NCBI GenBank assembly: GCA_947044365.1
Contig: OX345648.1
Location: forward strand, 3,538,096 to 3,602,095
Direction of reading: 5' to 3'
Length of the DNA: 64,000 bases
Origin: Petrosia ficiformis
Taxonomy: Eukaryota; Porifera; Demospongiae; Haplosclerida; Petrosiidae
Shown: one piece after another, positions 21,821 through 31,985 of the stretch
Numbering within the stretch: position 1 is the stretch's first letter
Layout: the number at the start of each line of letters is the position of its first letter
Program-made: the position numbers and the translations under genes
The notes under the pieces: model-generated
What the model was told of the DNA's origin: nothing
Seen by the model: the letters and a program-made list of their open reading frames with translations, nothing else
Database searches by the model: none

Positions 21821-23767
21821 TAAACACATCTTTGGCCTCAAAACACATCTTCACATTGCTTAAACATCATTACATTCCTTTACAGATTTTGATATAAAAT
21901 ATTTATTGCAGATAATCTACATGTATCTTTGTGAATCTCTTTCAGTCCTAAATGTTATCTCATAACAGACTTCACTTGAGTTAAATACATTAGTATCTGT
22001 ATTTAGCTGTTTTTTTTAAAATATATATTATTATTTAGAGTATTTGTATTTGTATTTGAAGATTTGTAATCCTAAATATTTGTATTTCCATTGTCGTTGC
22101 ATTGTTGTCAAGTATTACTATAACAGCAAATAAAATACTTTATGTTTTAGCAAAAATATTAGATTACAGTGACTACTCCAGTTCTTTCTCTGAAGTTTGC
22201 AAACAGCTTACAGTGTTATGCACAGGATGTTTAGAGTGGTTGTTGGGTTCTGACTTGCATTTAGTGTCGTTTTACCCAGTATATACTTAATACTGTCTCA
22301 GTACCCTATATTCATCTGAGAGGTGGTTAATTGATGCTGAGTGGTGGTTATTCCCGACCAGTGCCGACCAGTGTGGGTAGAACACTAACCTTACTTGTTG
22401 GACTTACTTTGAAGTTTTCTAATTATTTACTAAAGAAGTAGTAGCAAAAATTGAGTTTTCAATAAGATCAGAGAGTACTTAAAGCATTATTTCAAATACG
22501 TTTTAAAGTAATTGTATTTTACTGTACATTTGAAATACACAAATATTTGTATTTGTATTTGATATTAGTGTTGTACCTATACTAGGTTTTGGCTATAATT
22601 CAGATACAGATATTATAGGTAACTAAAACTGTCTATACCTATACCTATACCTATATATACACATGTTCACTCTTTTCTTTTTCTAGTATATGTTCATGTG
22701 CATCACTAATTTGTAGCACTGCTCTATATAGCCATTTGTGTTTGGAAAATGAAACTCACAAATTACTAGAAAAGATGCAAATAGCTCAAAAAAATATGGT
22801 TCTGACTGTTGAATCATTCTTTTCCTACAGTAAAATAGTACTATAAAGTTTCAAAACTTTGTCTGTAAAGTATCTGTATCTGCCAACTACTTGCCTATAC
22901 CTATATTTACCTATACCATGGTATAGGCAGGCACTGATACATTTACCTATACCAGTATAGGTACAACACTGTTCGATATTTACAAAGTATTTGTATATGT
23001 ATTTCAAAAGTATTTGACCACATGTCCATCACATAGCCAAAATATTTTATGAGCTAAAACAAAGTTACTTTTTGTATCATTATAATACATTTAATAGAAA
23101 AGTTATGTGGAAGTTAGGTTAATTAATGGGACTTTGTACACATAGACTGCTTCAATTAGCTGGGTGGAAGAAAATATGTACGTATTTATAAATAAGCAGT
23201 GTTGGGCCTTAACATCTCGCAATCCTCCCTTTCGTTAAATTGGCAGTTAATTGAATTAGCAAGCATTCTCAAACTGTTTTTTACAAACATAGTTTGAGGA
23301 TGCGCCAAATGTGACATTAGGGGGGGGGGGGGGGGGGGGTTGTTAGACATCAATATTATTGAAAAGGAAGGGCATGTCATTGTTTCTATGATCTATGGGT
23401 GGTAGTGTTTTAATCTCTATCAGTTACCGTGACCTCTTGAGGTTTCATTACATTATTTTACATTGAACTACTGTATAAACTATGAAACCTTAACATACTT
23501 TATTATTATAATAGTCAATTTACCTATTGTGTTTAACTTCTGAGTCACCAGGAGTGTGGACACACCTAATCGAACTGCAGCACAAGATGCCTCCACACCC
23601 GCATGTCCTCCTCCAATTACAACCACATCATATATTTTTCTGTCAACAGAGTAGCACAGATGTCTGGATGAAGGAGTCCTCCAAAACCAAGACAATCTCA
23701 GCATCCAATACATCGACACGTGTCTTAACCACACCCGGCAAAGATAAGACTCCCCCTCGAAGTTCAA
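6860..23767 (-). CDS. MTO1: Mitochondrial tRNA 5-carboxymethylaminomethyluridine/taurinomethyluridine synthase subunit (MTO1/MnmG/GidA), 3' end not found
   Basis: An FAD enzyme that, with GTPBP3/MnmE, modifies wobble uridine-34 of mitochondrial tRNAs. By eye I joined 14 exons in frame with GT-AG borders: 23767-23524, 21693-21598, 20036-19981, 19129-18976, 13878-13804, 12407-12306, 11817-11705, 11219-11110, 10481-10408, 9170-9054, 8445-8315, 7858-7716, 7065-7004 and 6947-6860, about 521 codons. Seen: an Arg-rich targeting-like leader; the FAD motif [13 protein letters not shown] (near 48-60); [14 protein letters not shown] and [10 protein letters not shown], carrying the two active-site Cys known in Mnm[33 protein letters not shown]; and [17 protein letters not shown] start at 23713 would also give a good presequence. 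The family has about 170 more residues (helical C-terminus that binds MnmE); I could not find them, and a hAT element lies just beyond the last exon. Confidence 0.9.
7912..8025. repeat. Foldback in MTO1 intron
   Basis: TACAGTAG / CTACTGTA ends, and GGGGGAACTCAATGC pairs with GCATTGAGTTTTCCCC. A small MITE-like hairpin with no coding content. Confidence 0.55.
8596..8841. mobile_element. Foldback MITE in MTO1 intron
   Basis: Arms of about 75 bp. AAAGGTCTCTTTGAATGTAT pairs with ATACGTTCAAAGAAACCTTT, ATTCTTTATAAAAGAAT is itself palindromic and occurs in both arms, and GACCTGAAGGC pairs with GCCTTCAGGTC. The loop is about 90 bp. No ORF. Confidence 0.75.
9636..9812. repeat. AT-rich tandem repeat in MTO1 intron
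   Basis: About five imperfect copies of a 30-40 bp unit containing GTAGTATAATACCATAT and CTCTAATTATTAT. One copy has an extra ACACATGT insertion. Confidence 0.8.
12626..12709. repeat. Hairpin with 37-bp arms
   Basis: CTAATAATTGATTGTTGCTT at the left pairs with the right-hand AAGCAACAATCAATTGTATTAG with few mismatches, and GTGTGGTCAGTT pairs with AACTGACCACAC around a 12-nt loop. It directly abuts and slightly overlaps a second foldback. Confidence 0.8.
12705..12804. repeat. Second foldback, 35-bp arms
   Basis: ATTAGAGATTGCCCTACGGG pairs with CCCATAGGGCAATCTCTAAT, and AAATAGAAGTTAATG pairs with CATTAACTTCTATTT, around a loop of about 30 nt. The shared ATTAG at the border with the previous hairpin suggests one element landed at the edge of another. 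Confidence 0.8.
13133..13672. repeat. 85-bp tandem satellite, about 6.3 copies, in MTO1 intron
   Basis: The phrase CAGACCTTTCACAATAAAG recurs every 85 bp (13142, 13227, 13312 and on), with ACTAGGTACTGTTAGCC and ACGGGAGACACACTACTGCT in each unit. Copies differ by only one to a few bases, so the array is recent or homogenised. It ends just before a diverged half-unit near 13722 (GGGAGATACACTA). Confidence 0.92.
14030..14620. other. Locally GC-rich stretch in MTO1 intron, unidentified
   Basis: Contrasts with its AT-rich surroundings: many CCCC/GGGG runs, GCCCCCTCGCCGGCCACGC and short overlapping ORFs on both strands that match no family I recognise. Probably an old mobile element or processed sequence. 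Confidence 0.4.
14650..14860. repeat. Interspersed repeat upstream of POT copy 2
   Basis: Diverged match to 39125-39325. Both contain AATATAG, AGTTTAATGTCATAA, GATTATA.TGTAACT.ATTAAC and later a GTCAT..ACATGAATG-like end. Its closeness to the start of the nested POT gene may be chance. Confidence 0.55.
15016..16815 (+). CDS. POT/PTR2-family (SLC15-like) oligopeptide transporter, copy 2, nested in an MTO1 intron
   Basis: An intact intronless ORF of 599 residues. It shows the family pattern: a hydrophilic N-terminus; basic [15 protein letters not shown] before TM1; the MFS motif [14 protein letters not shown] near 121-134; [20 protein letters not shown] near 188-207; the diagnostic loop [20 protein letters not shown] and [16 protein letters not shown] near 283-325; a luminal loop with Asn sites (NVT, NTN, NST) and paired Cys; [20 protein letters not shown] (POT TM10 region); and a Ser/Cys-rich tail. 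ATG at 15034 (ATAATGGCA) is an alternative, perhaps better, start. It lies wholly inside the MTO1 intron between the exons ending at 13804-13878 and 18976-19129, on the other strand. TM1 reads [12 protein letters not shown] and lacks the ExxER proton-coupling motif, so substrate and coupling are uncertain. Confidence 0.9.
   Translation: MTLLNIMAAKMEESLISTKSWGSNSQNFEKKEDTHHESSPLIQTTVSQHKSLKSWYTRRYRIRFAPNKGALLVLICTFAVHAFMPYAVSTMLMKKVWGITTPSTAYLSVYKSLSLLYPIFGWIADAKFGRHKVLTYSMSSILLSATIMIVAFPLHTFVGHNRPVAIISSIFVAVAVVLNIAGYAGYDANVIPFLTDQVVGASGEELSALIHFYFWFSALAELINIIVSNFMLNEKLFIVLLLIHFVLSTIALHKFIILKKWLDTAPKITNPIKLITGVLNYARKNKYPRNRSALTYWEDNYPSRIDIGKDKYGGPFSEEEVEDVKTGIRLLPLIFLTVGFGMYITPSSYYTHLHQPHSNVTKVLEQVFISEGLQHALYTLLFVPLFHLLIHPCFYNHIPTLLKRVGFGFFLCTCALLYFTILDPVGQHVTNTNICIFKNSTTIPLDYRLSIPPTFLDGVGEMFIVLFAVEFIIAQSPESMKGLAMGLWFAFYGIVQLICLNLFYVFIDLPETAEPNCGFYYFLSKFLLSIVAFITYLTVSWKYKMRVRDCPVNINILAEDYYNKYLSYTEATTTQETVSRSDTYYHSESSSCSSCESDK
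19185..19445 (-). repeat. Inverted copy of the 2.0-kb interspersed repeat
   Basis: The reverse complement matches about 1995-2165 (AAAGTAACCATAGGTTTTAT, GACCACAGCAACCAAACTA). Inner ends carry ATAACACACCTACATGTACG and TTATAGCACGAGTTTGCGTG, an imperfect inverted pair. Confidence 0.55.
20160..20310 (-). repeat. Interspersed repeat shared with 33.68-33.82 kb
   Basis: In reverse complement it shares GGGCCATCCC, a GCTTTAC/GCTTTCC block and TAGTTAAGGAAGT.ACATCATTCC with the element at 33686-34097. Confidence 0.55.
20807..21194. mobile_element. 388-bp hAT-type MITE with exact 8-bp TSD
   Basis: Ends CAGGGCATAAACGAAGGTG and CACCTTTGTTTATGCCCTG (18 of 19 matching as inverted repeats). Flanked by exact GTTTAAAT at 20799-20806 and 21195-21202. 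The subterminal DNA repeats the palindrome CCTTCGAAGG and variants, possible transposase binding sites. No ORF. Confidence 0.92.
21731..21817. repeat. (TA)n-(GA)n compound microsatellite
   Basis: About 24 TA dinucleotides run directly into about 19 GA dinucleotides. It lies about 40 bp upstream of MTO1 exon 2 in transcript order. Confidence 0.95.
21990..23020. other. Repeat-rich MTO1 intron 1 DNA
   Basis: Multiple ATTTGTATTTGTATTTG runs at 22038-22090 and 22540-22560, and again after 22985, bracket the hAT-like element at 22566-22971. They look like the split remains of an older element with TATTTGTATTT/AAATACAAATA ends. No coding region was recognised. Confidence 0.4.
22566..22971. mobile_element. 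406-bp hAT-type MITE, nested
   Basis: Ends TAGTGTTGTACCTATACT and AGTATAGGTACAACACTG (17 of 18 as inverted repeats). The flanking 8-mers TTTGATAT and TTCGATAT differ by one base. The interior repeats CTATACCTATAC on both sides. Confidence 0.8.
23321..23340. repeat. Poly-G tract
   Basis: A run of about 20 G in AT-rich intron DNA, followed by TTGTTAG. G-quadruplex potential, but also a common assembly-error site. Confidence 0.8.
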
Positions 23768-23844
23768 TTACGACTTTCATCACGGGATCACTTATCCGGA
23801 AACCATACCCTTGTCCGGAAAGGAAACCCAACAACTGCCTCGAA
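23768..23844. promoter_or_regulatory. Putative bidirectional promoter between MTO1 and TRIM-NHL
   Basis: The two divergent start codons are 77 bp apart (132 bp if MTO1 starts at 23713). The gap holds CCGGA twice (ATCCGGAAACC and GTCCGGAAAGG), an ETS-like core of the kind found in housekeeping bidirectional promoters. No TATA box. Promoter activity is inferred. Confidence 0.45.
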
Positions 23845-25938
23845 ATGGCTACATCTGTTTCTATGTGTCGATTAGAGGAACAATTACGATGTCCTGTGTG
23901 TCTTGACCATTACAAAGATCCAAGAGGTCTCCCTTGTCTGCACAGCTTCTGCAAAAAATGTTTAGAGGAACTACCGGTTCAAATTGACGAAGGAGAAGCT
24001 CGCAAATTAAGTTGCCCAACCTGTCGTTCCACCATTCCAGTACCTGTTAATGGCATGGGTGATCTTCCAACTGCTTTTCATATCAATACTCTTCTTGATT
24101 TGTATGAAGTACTTCAACAAGAATCCACTGAACATGACAGTGGTGATGTACCTGAGTGTAACTTACATGGTAAATCGAGAGAGTTCTTTTGCCAAACATG
24201 TGATGAACTTGTGTGTTCTGTATGTGCTATACGAGGTCACAGAGAACATGATTGCGATACTACAGATGAGTTCTTTGGACCAAAAAAGCAAGAAATCGAA
24301 GACAATCTTCTTCCTGTGAAGGAATGTATTAATACCTTTGAATGTCGAATTGGCTCTTTTCAAGATGAAATAAGTGACGCTCATTCTCAAGCTGACTCCA
24401 TCAAAGTTGAGATAGTTGAATTTATTGATGAACTTCACCAAACAATTGAAACCCTTAAACAACAGCTTTTTAGAGATCTTGATATTTTGCTACAGCAAAA
24501 TCTTCAGAGGCTTGCTCAACAAAGGGAGAGAGTCGAAACAATGCTGATGCAGATGAAAAGTTATCACGAATTCATTGAAGACAAACTTTGTATTGGTTCC
24601 CAACAGCAAATCCTAGCGGTAAAACGACAAGTGATTGGTCACATGAAAGCTCTTATTTGGCATTTAGACACAGACCTCCTGAAACAGTTTAAATGTGCAA
24701 TATTCTTTAATTTAAACCGTAGTGCACTTTCTTCATGTATGGATATAGGTAGCTTGTGTCAAATTCAATTTGATCAATGTGAGGTGAGTTGCAAACAAGT
24801 TGCTGTTGTCGGTAAGGAAGCGAGTTTTAGTATACATACTAAAGGAATTGGAGGTATTCCTGTATCCTTACCCATGGATCATTTGATTTCTTGTCACCAT
24901 GCTAGTAACGATCATTTACTACAGAGTAATATAAACAATAGGAATGGTATAAATGAAGTTAGTTTCGTTCCGGAACAGTGCGGTCCATACCAACTTCGTG
25001 TTCAAATTGGAGATAAAACCATTCTTCCAGAATTATCAATTATTCGTGTTGTTCCTTCCTCATTAGATGAAATATCCCCATGTATTCGTTCACTCCAAAG
25101 TATAAACACACCTTCAGGAATAACACTAACTACAGACAACAAGATAATAGTAGCAGAAAGACAAAAGAATTGCATCACTATATTGAGTAATGAAGGTGAG
25201 AGACTTCACATGTTTGGTAGTGCTGGTTCAGAAGATGGACAGTTTAACACACTCTCTGACTTAGTAGTCACCCATGACAGAGAAATCTTGGTTGTTGATA
25301 CAGGAAATCATCGAATTCAAAAGTTTTCTATAGAAGGGGAGTTTTTGAGTACCATCGGTAGACATGGCAAAGGACATTTGCAATTCAACTTCCCAACTGG
25401 CATCTCTATTCATCCTGATGGTAGAGTATTCATAGCAGATAGATTGAATAGTCGCATACAAGTCCTTAATCCTGACCTTACCTATTTACAAAGTTTTGGA
25501 GAGAAAGGTAAAAATCGTGGCCAATTCCTTGAGCTTTTTGATGTTGCTGTTGACTCTAAAGGCATGATTTATACAACAGACCCAATAAAAGGGGAAATAC
25601 AACAATTCACGTCAAATGGTGAATTTGTAACAGCAATCCATTGTAAAAAACCTTACTTCATATGTATTGACCAACATGACACTTTGTATGTCATGCGAGA
25701 AGTTTTACCAATTCGACAATCATTAGCCGATATCATTAGACCTCAACGGTACGCATACTTATCACATGATCATTTTATATCTCTTTACTCTAGCAAAGGA
25801 CAACATATCAACTTTCTAGCAGAGTTCAGATCTTCTCGTAATTGTCCTGATTCTGGATGTGCTGGTAGAATTGCAGTAGATACAAGTGGATATTTGTATG
25901 TTTGTAACCCTCAAGAATCTTCTGTTGATGTTTATTAG
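23845..25938 (+). CDS. TRIM-NHL protein (RING, B-box, coiled coil, filamin, NHL repeats), class VII
   Basis: An intact single-exon ORF of 697 residues with the full TRIM2/3/71-like architecture. RING C3HC4: C16, C19, C31, H33, C36, C39, C57, C60. B-box 2: C105, H108, C116, C119, C124, C127, H132, H135. A coiled coil rich in Gln/Leu lies near 150-260, a filamin-type Ig domain near 325-425 (ends GPYQLRVQIGDKTILP), then about six NHL repeats (for example GITLTTDNKIIVAERQKNCI and VVDTGNHRIQKFSIEGEF). Such proteins are E3 ubiquitin ligases; NHL propellers often bind RNA or proteins. The open frame extends upstream to 23527, but that part lies antisense to MTO1 exon 1 and I reject it; the ATG at 23845 sits 14 codons before the RING. 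AATAAA-like signal near 26050. A truncated copy lies at 55.47 kb. The exact orthologue is uncertain. Confidence 0.93.
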   Translation: MATSVSMCRLEEQLRCPVCLDHYKDPRGLPCLHSFCKKCLEELPVQIDEGEARKLSCPTCRSTIPVPVNGMGDLPTAFHINTLLDLYEVLQQESTEHDSGDVPECNLHGKSREFFCQTCDELVCSVCAIRGHREHDCDTTDEFFGPKKQEIEDNLLPVKECINTFECRIGSFQDEISDAHSQADSIKVEIVEFIDELHQTIETLKQQLFRDLDILLQQNLQRLAQQRERVETMLMQMKSYHEFIEDKLCIGSQQQILAVKRQVIGHMKALIWHLDTDLLKQFKCAIFFNLNRSALSSCMDIGSLCQIQFDQCEVSCKQVAVVGKEASFSIHTKGIGGIPVSLPMDHLISCHHASNDHLLQSNINNRNGINEVSFVPEQCGPYQLRVQIGDKTILPELSIIRVVPSSLDEISPCIRSLQSINTPSGITLTTDNKIIVAERQKNCITILSNEGERLHMFGSAGSEDGQFNTLSDLVVTHDREILVVDTGNHRIQKFSIEGEFLSTIGRHGKGHLQFNFPTGISIHPDGRVFIADRLNSRIQVLNPDLTYLQSFGEKGKNRGQFLELFDVAVDSKGMIYTTDPIKGEIQQFTSNGEFVTAIHCKKPYFICIDQHDTLYVMREVLPIRQSLADIIRPQRYAYLSHDHFISLYSSKGQHINFLAEFRSSRNCPDSGCAGRIAVDTSGYLYVCNPQESSVDVY

Positions 25939-28900
25939 TAAAAAATGTATTGTAATTCAGCTATAATGTCTAAAATGATTCTGAATTCCATTTTGAATGA
26001 CTTTTATTCTAATTGTTTGTTTGTTTTTTTTTTTCTTGACTATAATCCAATAAACGTTATAGTGATCTCAACACATAGTCATGCATTGATCCTTAGCCAA
26101 AAATATTAATACCAGTGTGTCCATCCATTTACAAGAAGTATATACCATAATGGATGAGTGATGAAGAATAACTTCCTATGATAATGTAATATAAGATCCA
26201 CACTGAGGTTTTGTTTTTTAAACCATCATTTACAACTGAATTAAATGCAACAGAAGTCGTTTAATAAGTAGTCACTATTTCTGGATTGAGGCTAGCTATA
26301 TAGCTAAAGGCAATTCATACTAAACTGAGCTATTCCCAGTAATGATGAAACCCTGCAAGTAAGAGCCAATAGTCTATTTTGATTTACCCATTCTGCATAC
26401 ATCGAGACTGCTGTCCCAATCCATGGGCAGACAAATACATGGAAGATAAACAAATGACTGAATTGTTCATGATCATTTTCGTTCATCATTGTGGTACATG
26501 TAGTTGAAAGAGTAGTGTTGCAATACTGAATGAAAACAGAAAGAACAAAATTAATGAAGCTGAATCCACTAGTAGCCATTACTCATTGCAAGTTGTTTGT
26601 CATGACATATTAATTACATATATATAGATATATATATATATATATATATATATCAACTCTAATTATTAGTTAACATTTGATGGAATCTGTGAGTATCATT
26701 CTAGCTAGTTGAATGCTTTATCTACTAGATATAGTATTCAAATATTTAGTTTTTGGTTGACATAGTTAATGTATAATATATATAATTATAGGAGGCTAAA
26801 TACTTTCATGATGACCCATTTCAAAGGGTACAGACTATATATACATCGTTGATTTCTATCATTAAGAAGTGGAATATACATTAAAATGAGTATAATTGCT
26901 ATATATCTACCAATAACAACATTTAGAAAGACAAAAATAGACTTGTTTTTTTTTGAGTAATGTTATTTAATCCTAATTTCACAGCCATTAATAAAGAATC
27001 AGTGTTGAACAGATTATATTCAAGGTTTTCTAGCAGTTATGATTCGCCAAGTCATGATTCCACTCAGTAGCTTTTCCTCGAAATTTGATGAATAGCTTTT
27101 CCACATTTTCATGTCTGCTTCAGAAATTCCCTATATAAATTAAGAAAGAACTACTACTGAATCACTCATTGAGCTTGTAAGATGTATTTAGAGCAACATA
27201 AACCAGAGAATCCCCAATACCTATACCCATTTATTGACAGGAATTGATGGGCAAGCGATATGTGTGTGTAAACATTTTACTGTGCTATTTATTGTCAGTA
27301 ATGAAAGTACTGGTGTAGAACCTTCACCATTGGACATGCAAAGATTAAAGTTCAAGGTAAATTATGAAACTTGAAGACTTGTTTAACACAAGAAACAAGC
27401 AAAGAGGTTATTTTCTAACTCTCTAGTATGTATATACTACCTGAAATAACTGAAACTGCTAAACCTGTTGAGTGGGTTTCTGTTTCCTAAATGGCATTTA
27501 GAAAGCAGAAACTCACTCGACAGCTTCCCAGAACAGGTCAGTGTCTTTAAACACAATCCAGTTGTGTTTAGAAGTCCAGTCGTAAATGTTGACTGCTTCC
27601 AAGTAACAGCGGAGACAGACACAGAGACACACACAAACAACAAAATAACTGCTATGATCTTCTCATACAGGGCAAGGGTTAATAATCAATCAGTGATGGT
27701 AAACAACATAAACACCATGATCATTACTACATGTAAGAATAAGTTTCAGTAATAATAACTGCACTTGTAATGTATTGGGAATTTGGGAGTGCAGTATAAT
27801 TATAATTATCTTCATACTATAAATGTTTTTTCAGAAAGTTTGGGCTATGTTATTATAGTTCATGTGCTTAATAACCAATGATTTATTCAACAAGATATGG
27901 CTCATTTTACTGAGTATGAATAACTTCTAAACTTCATGGGTGTGTTTAAAAGCCCCATGTTTATGTAACACTGATAATCAGCTGAGAACACCGCTTAATC
28001 ATCAGGTTAACTACATCAGTCTTGTTTACAGTATACTAACGTCAGCTACCTTTTTGCAGAGAAAGGCTTTACCATTTCTTTCTGCTATCTTGTTAATTTT
28101 GCATTTCATTTTGGATTTATTTACATGGGTCTTTATTCAAAATAACTCGTGTATTATGGGGTTGTATATAATCTTACCAGATATAGAACTACTTAATTAT
28201 ACATTTGATGATTGCTGCTATGATGGTGAGAGTCCACAGTATTTAGAATAGTAGTCCTACATGTGAAATATCACATTCCATAACAGCAACCATTTGAAAT
28301 TGAAGACAATTTTCAGAAATGAAAATTAACTTAATTAAGTGTAATTTTACCTTAGCATTAGCAAGTTGTTCATTCACAATTCTGCAATAATCTTTAGTAT
28401 AATCCTCCATTTTTATATCAATAAAACCAGTTTTCTCCAACATCTGTAAAACATGTACAGAAAAAGTCTATAATTAATAACTATGTGTTCTGAGGAAAAG
28501 AATCAATTATGTGATGAAAATGAATATTTGTTCTGCTAATGCAGAAGGGTAATCAACAGTATCATGATTATACAGTGCTACGTATGGAGGATTTAAAGAA
28601 TGCAATTATATTATACATTAAAATTAATGCTATCAACACACTGTTGTTGATATTTACTGTACTCTTTCATAATATGTATGCTTTAGTTTGTCTTCAACAG
28701 CACAAACTTGTAAACAATGATTCCTACATTTGAAAATTGAAATAACACATAGTGGCTATTAGGTTGTTTTAGTTTGACAATAATGGTTATAAATTTATAA
28801 TTATACTATGCCTGTTTCACAAACTTTTAGTTTAGTTGCACTAAAAGTTTAGTTTTAACTAAAAGTGCCCATTATTGGCAAATTTTCATTTTAGTTAGTT

Positions 28901-31900
28901 GTAGTTGTTACAGTAGACTTGTAATTTAGACTTACTAAAAGGATTTTAGTTATAGTTATAGCTAACAAAAACAACACTACTGGCTATCTGTATTTCAGTA
29001 TTACTAACCTCAGCAAAAACTGCTGGTGTTGGAATTGGAGGCCAACCAAAACCTTTTACAAAGTCATGTGCTTCTTTACAGTCCTTGCCCACAAAAAAAC
29101 CAGCCACAACTACCTGTCCACCAGGCTTCAACCATCGCTGCAGGATAGATAAAGTGTAGAATAATACACTTATGAACTACATGAGCTGATCAAGGTGTAA
29201 TAGTGATGTATAGAAACCCTACCATAGAATTAAAATCAAGCACATTTTATTTCCTGTATAAATGATCATGATATAGCAATGTAGATGAGATGTTTATACG
29301 ATAAAAACTCTTATCAAGAGATAGAAGTTGCTATTACAAGTAGAATGTCAGTAGATGGTGCATCATGCATATTATATCAAGCCCACTCCACAGCGCAATG
29401 TTGCAAAAAATATTTTTAGCGACATAGTTACCAAAAAATGACTATCATAGTATTATGTTGTTTGCTAGGTTGGGAACTTGGGATCAGCTAAAAGTGAAGA
29501 GGATGCTAAGACGTGTGAAGTTTTAAACGAGTACCTTAGTTTAGCAAGAATCTGTGTACTGAGTTACTCATAGGCTATGTCTATATGCAGGAATTACGTA
29601 CCTACTTCTAGAAACGGTACTAAGATATTTGTGCAAGTCATTTATAAACTCACCAAAAATTGGGCACAATATTCAGCTCTGTCTGGAGCACACTGCATAA
29701 ATTCTCTTGCACACACAACATCATATGTTGCATCAGGCAATTTGACTAACTTTACATCTCCAATTACAATATTCTCCTGAAAGGAAAAATGTGAAAACAA
29801 AATAATTGTTTTTGATCTACTGTATATACGCATGAAAATACTTGGTAAGAAAATGATCTTTGGCTATAAAATTAATCATCCTATGTACCTGTAATACTTA
29901 ATATAGGTCTCATAAAAGTATTATCAAATTCAGGGCAACAGGAATATAATGTATAATAATTTTTAATTTTACTTTAAAGTAGTACCCTTCTCAGTCCCAA
30001 CTTGTGTAGCAGTTTGATACTCTTTTCAACCTCCTCCACCATGCACTCTACTCCAGTGACAAAAGCACCTAATTCCTGTATATATATAAAGTTATATGAT
30101 GCAAGTAAACTATCACCATAGCAACTAAGTTAAATTATAATCCACAGTTGAATTACATGATCAAATATGCAAATTATTTAAGATCATTGTAATATTTATG
30201 TATCGTCACAATTTTATTTACTGACCTGAGATATATATTTCATAGCACCTCCTGAACCTGATCCAACATCTACTACTCTGTTACCTGGCTGTATATTGAC
30301 TCTTGCAAGTACATCCTGTGACATGTGTGCAATGAGAATTAAGGAATAATAAGTGTATGCATGCATGCAAGCGATCATGATATGAGTAGATGTATTGTCT
30401 TATACAACATACAGGATTTCATACAGGATATTTTCCTTTGGGAGGAGATCGTATGGGTGTGGTTACAAAGCCTATATAGGAGGGTCTGAGGGCATTGTGA
30501 AAATTGGGTGCTATGAGATGGATTTTGGTGGGTTTCTGGCAGCTCACAGACTATTACTATGCTGTGATTTTGAGCACTCTATTTAGTACTTTGATGGATA
30601 TTTGTGTGCTATTTCCATTATTTTGTTAAGCTGTTACATCTTACATGACATCATACTTTCTTAAACTTTCTGGGGGTGAATTTAAATAATATAATAATTA
30701 TAATTATATTAACTATATATATCCACTATAACTATATCACCACTATAATATATAGTAATTATATATCCACTATATATAGATACTTGTTTATAATGATAAT
30801 AAAAGTGTCAACCACGAAGTTGACACAAACACTTAGCAGTATATACATATATGAACGAAAGTTGGAGGTGTCACTAAAATGAGGTTTTCTCATTTTAGCG
30901 ATACATTAGCCACAAAAGAGTAATGGCGAGGCTCCTGCAACTTTAATGCATTCACTATTCTCTTTCATTACAGTATCATCAGTAGTAGTCCCACCAGTCC
31001 AACAGAAGTATAGGAGGATGCCTGATTATATTTTAGTGTGAATTATTACTGGGAGTAGTTGCTTATAAAATAGTATTCAATTCTTAACACTTTGCTGAGA
31101 CTTGTTCCCACCCAGTTACACAAAAAGGCAATTGATCTTTTGCTTGACTGGACGGGGACAAGATTATAATTTGCTGCAACAACTGAAAATATTCTCAATA
31201 TATGTAGAGCCAGAGGTACACAGCAGAACAGCTTAGAAAAAAAACAACATTTGTTTGTGCTCTACAAATGATGAAAAACTGCCACTCAATGGTTCTCTAC
31301 TTTAATGATAATTTTGAATGTGTACTTAATTAAACATTAGATAACAAATGGCATGTGGCTATAAAGACATATGTGATATACTAGAGATTCAATGCATCAC
31401 TTGCAATTGAAATGTATTGGCAGCCATTTGTTTCTGGGGCTACATACACTTTGATAACTTGTGCAGGTGCAAGTACAGGTAGGATGTGCATATACTAGGT
31501 AAAAGATCATATAGCAGTTGTACATAATGACCTATTTACACATATCTATATGGCCTCACAATTGATTAATCATTATATGTAACACTGTTGTCTTAGTTAC
31601 CTTATGAACTTGTAGACCTCCAGGAGTAAAAAAACCCTCTCCCGGATAACTATCAGACTCATGATCATCATGATGGCCTTCTTCGTGTTTACTATCCCCT
31701 GTTGTATCATCTTCTGTTGTATCATCACTGCATTGTTCACCCTCATCACCTTCACAATCCCATTGTTGTAGATTTCTGGTAGGAGTATCCCCAACTTTTC
31801 TTTTCTGCCATATCCAGTAAACTTCAGCCAAGTTACCATAAATCTGTTGATAAGCTTCACTACTCTGTCCAAGTATAAATTCAAACACATACTCTTGATT

Positions 31901-31985
31901 ATCACTGTCAGTGTAATGAGCATCCAAAAACATCTTGTGGTATTCCTAAAAATGAAATAACATAAGCAGATATGAGTGTTATTCC
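24604..31985. repeat. Segmental duplication, copy 1 (source-like)
   Basis: From CAGCAAATCCTAGCGG in the TRIM-NHL coiled coil through the 3' UTR and PMT exons 10 to 4, this segment matches 55470-64000 in the same orientation and order, with point changes and indels. This copy keeps intact genes. It probably continues past the point where the window cuts the partner. Confidence 0.95.
25939..27019. other. Intergenic region between the TRIM-NHL and PMT 3' ends
   Basis: Two genes converge here. It contains a (TA)n run at about 26632-26653 and the empty target site GATCCACA at 26195-26202 for the hAT element seen in the duplicate. An unrecognised ORF at 26304-26579 (-) starts at the same ATG in both copies but does not keep its frame. 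Confidence 0.6.

Noticed and set aside
22102..22290. 62-codon ORF in MTO1 intron 1
   Set aside because: No start context, domain or splice signals; lies in repeat-derived DNA.
23527..23844. Upstream extension of the TRIM-NHL open frame (106 codons)
   Set aside because: It is antisense to MTO1 exon 1, shows no domain, and a good ATG lies just before the RING at 23845.
26304..26579. ORF on the minus strand sharing its ATG with 57669-57854
   Set aside because: The two copies diverge in frame and end differently; no known domain.
27437..27752. Overlapping ORFs on both strands repeated at 59433-59793
   Set aside because: Intronic duplicated DNA with an imperfect palindrome; no domain and no splice logic.
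27940..28251. 103-codon ORF whose last 63 codons recur almost unchanged at 60098-60295
   Set aside because: It lies in a PMT intron within the duplication. Conservation there equals that of neighbouring DNA and no family is recognised.
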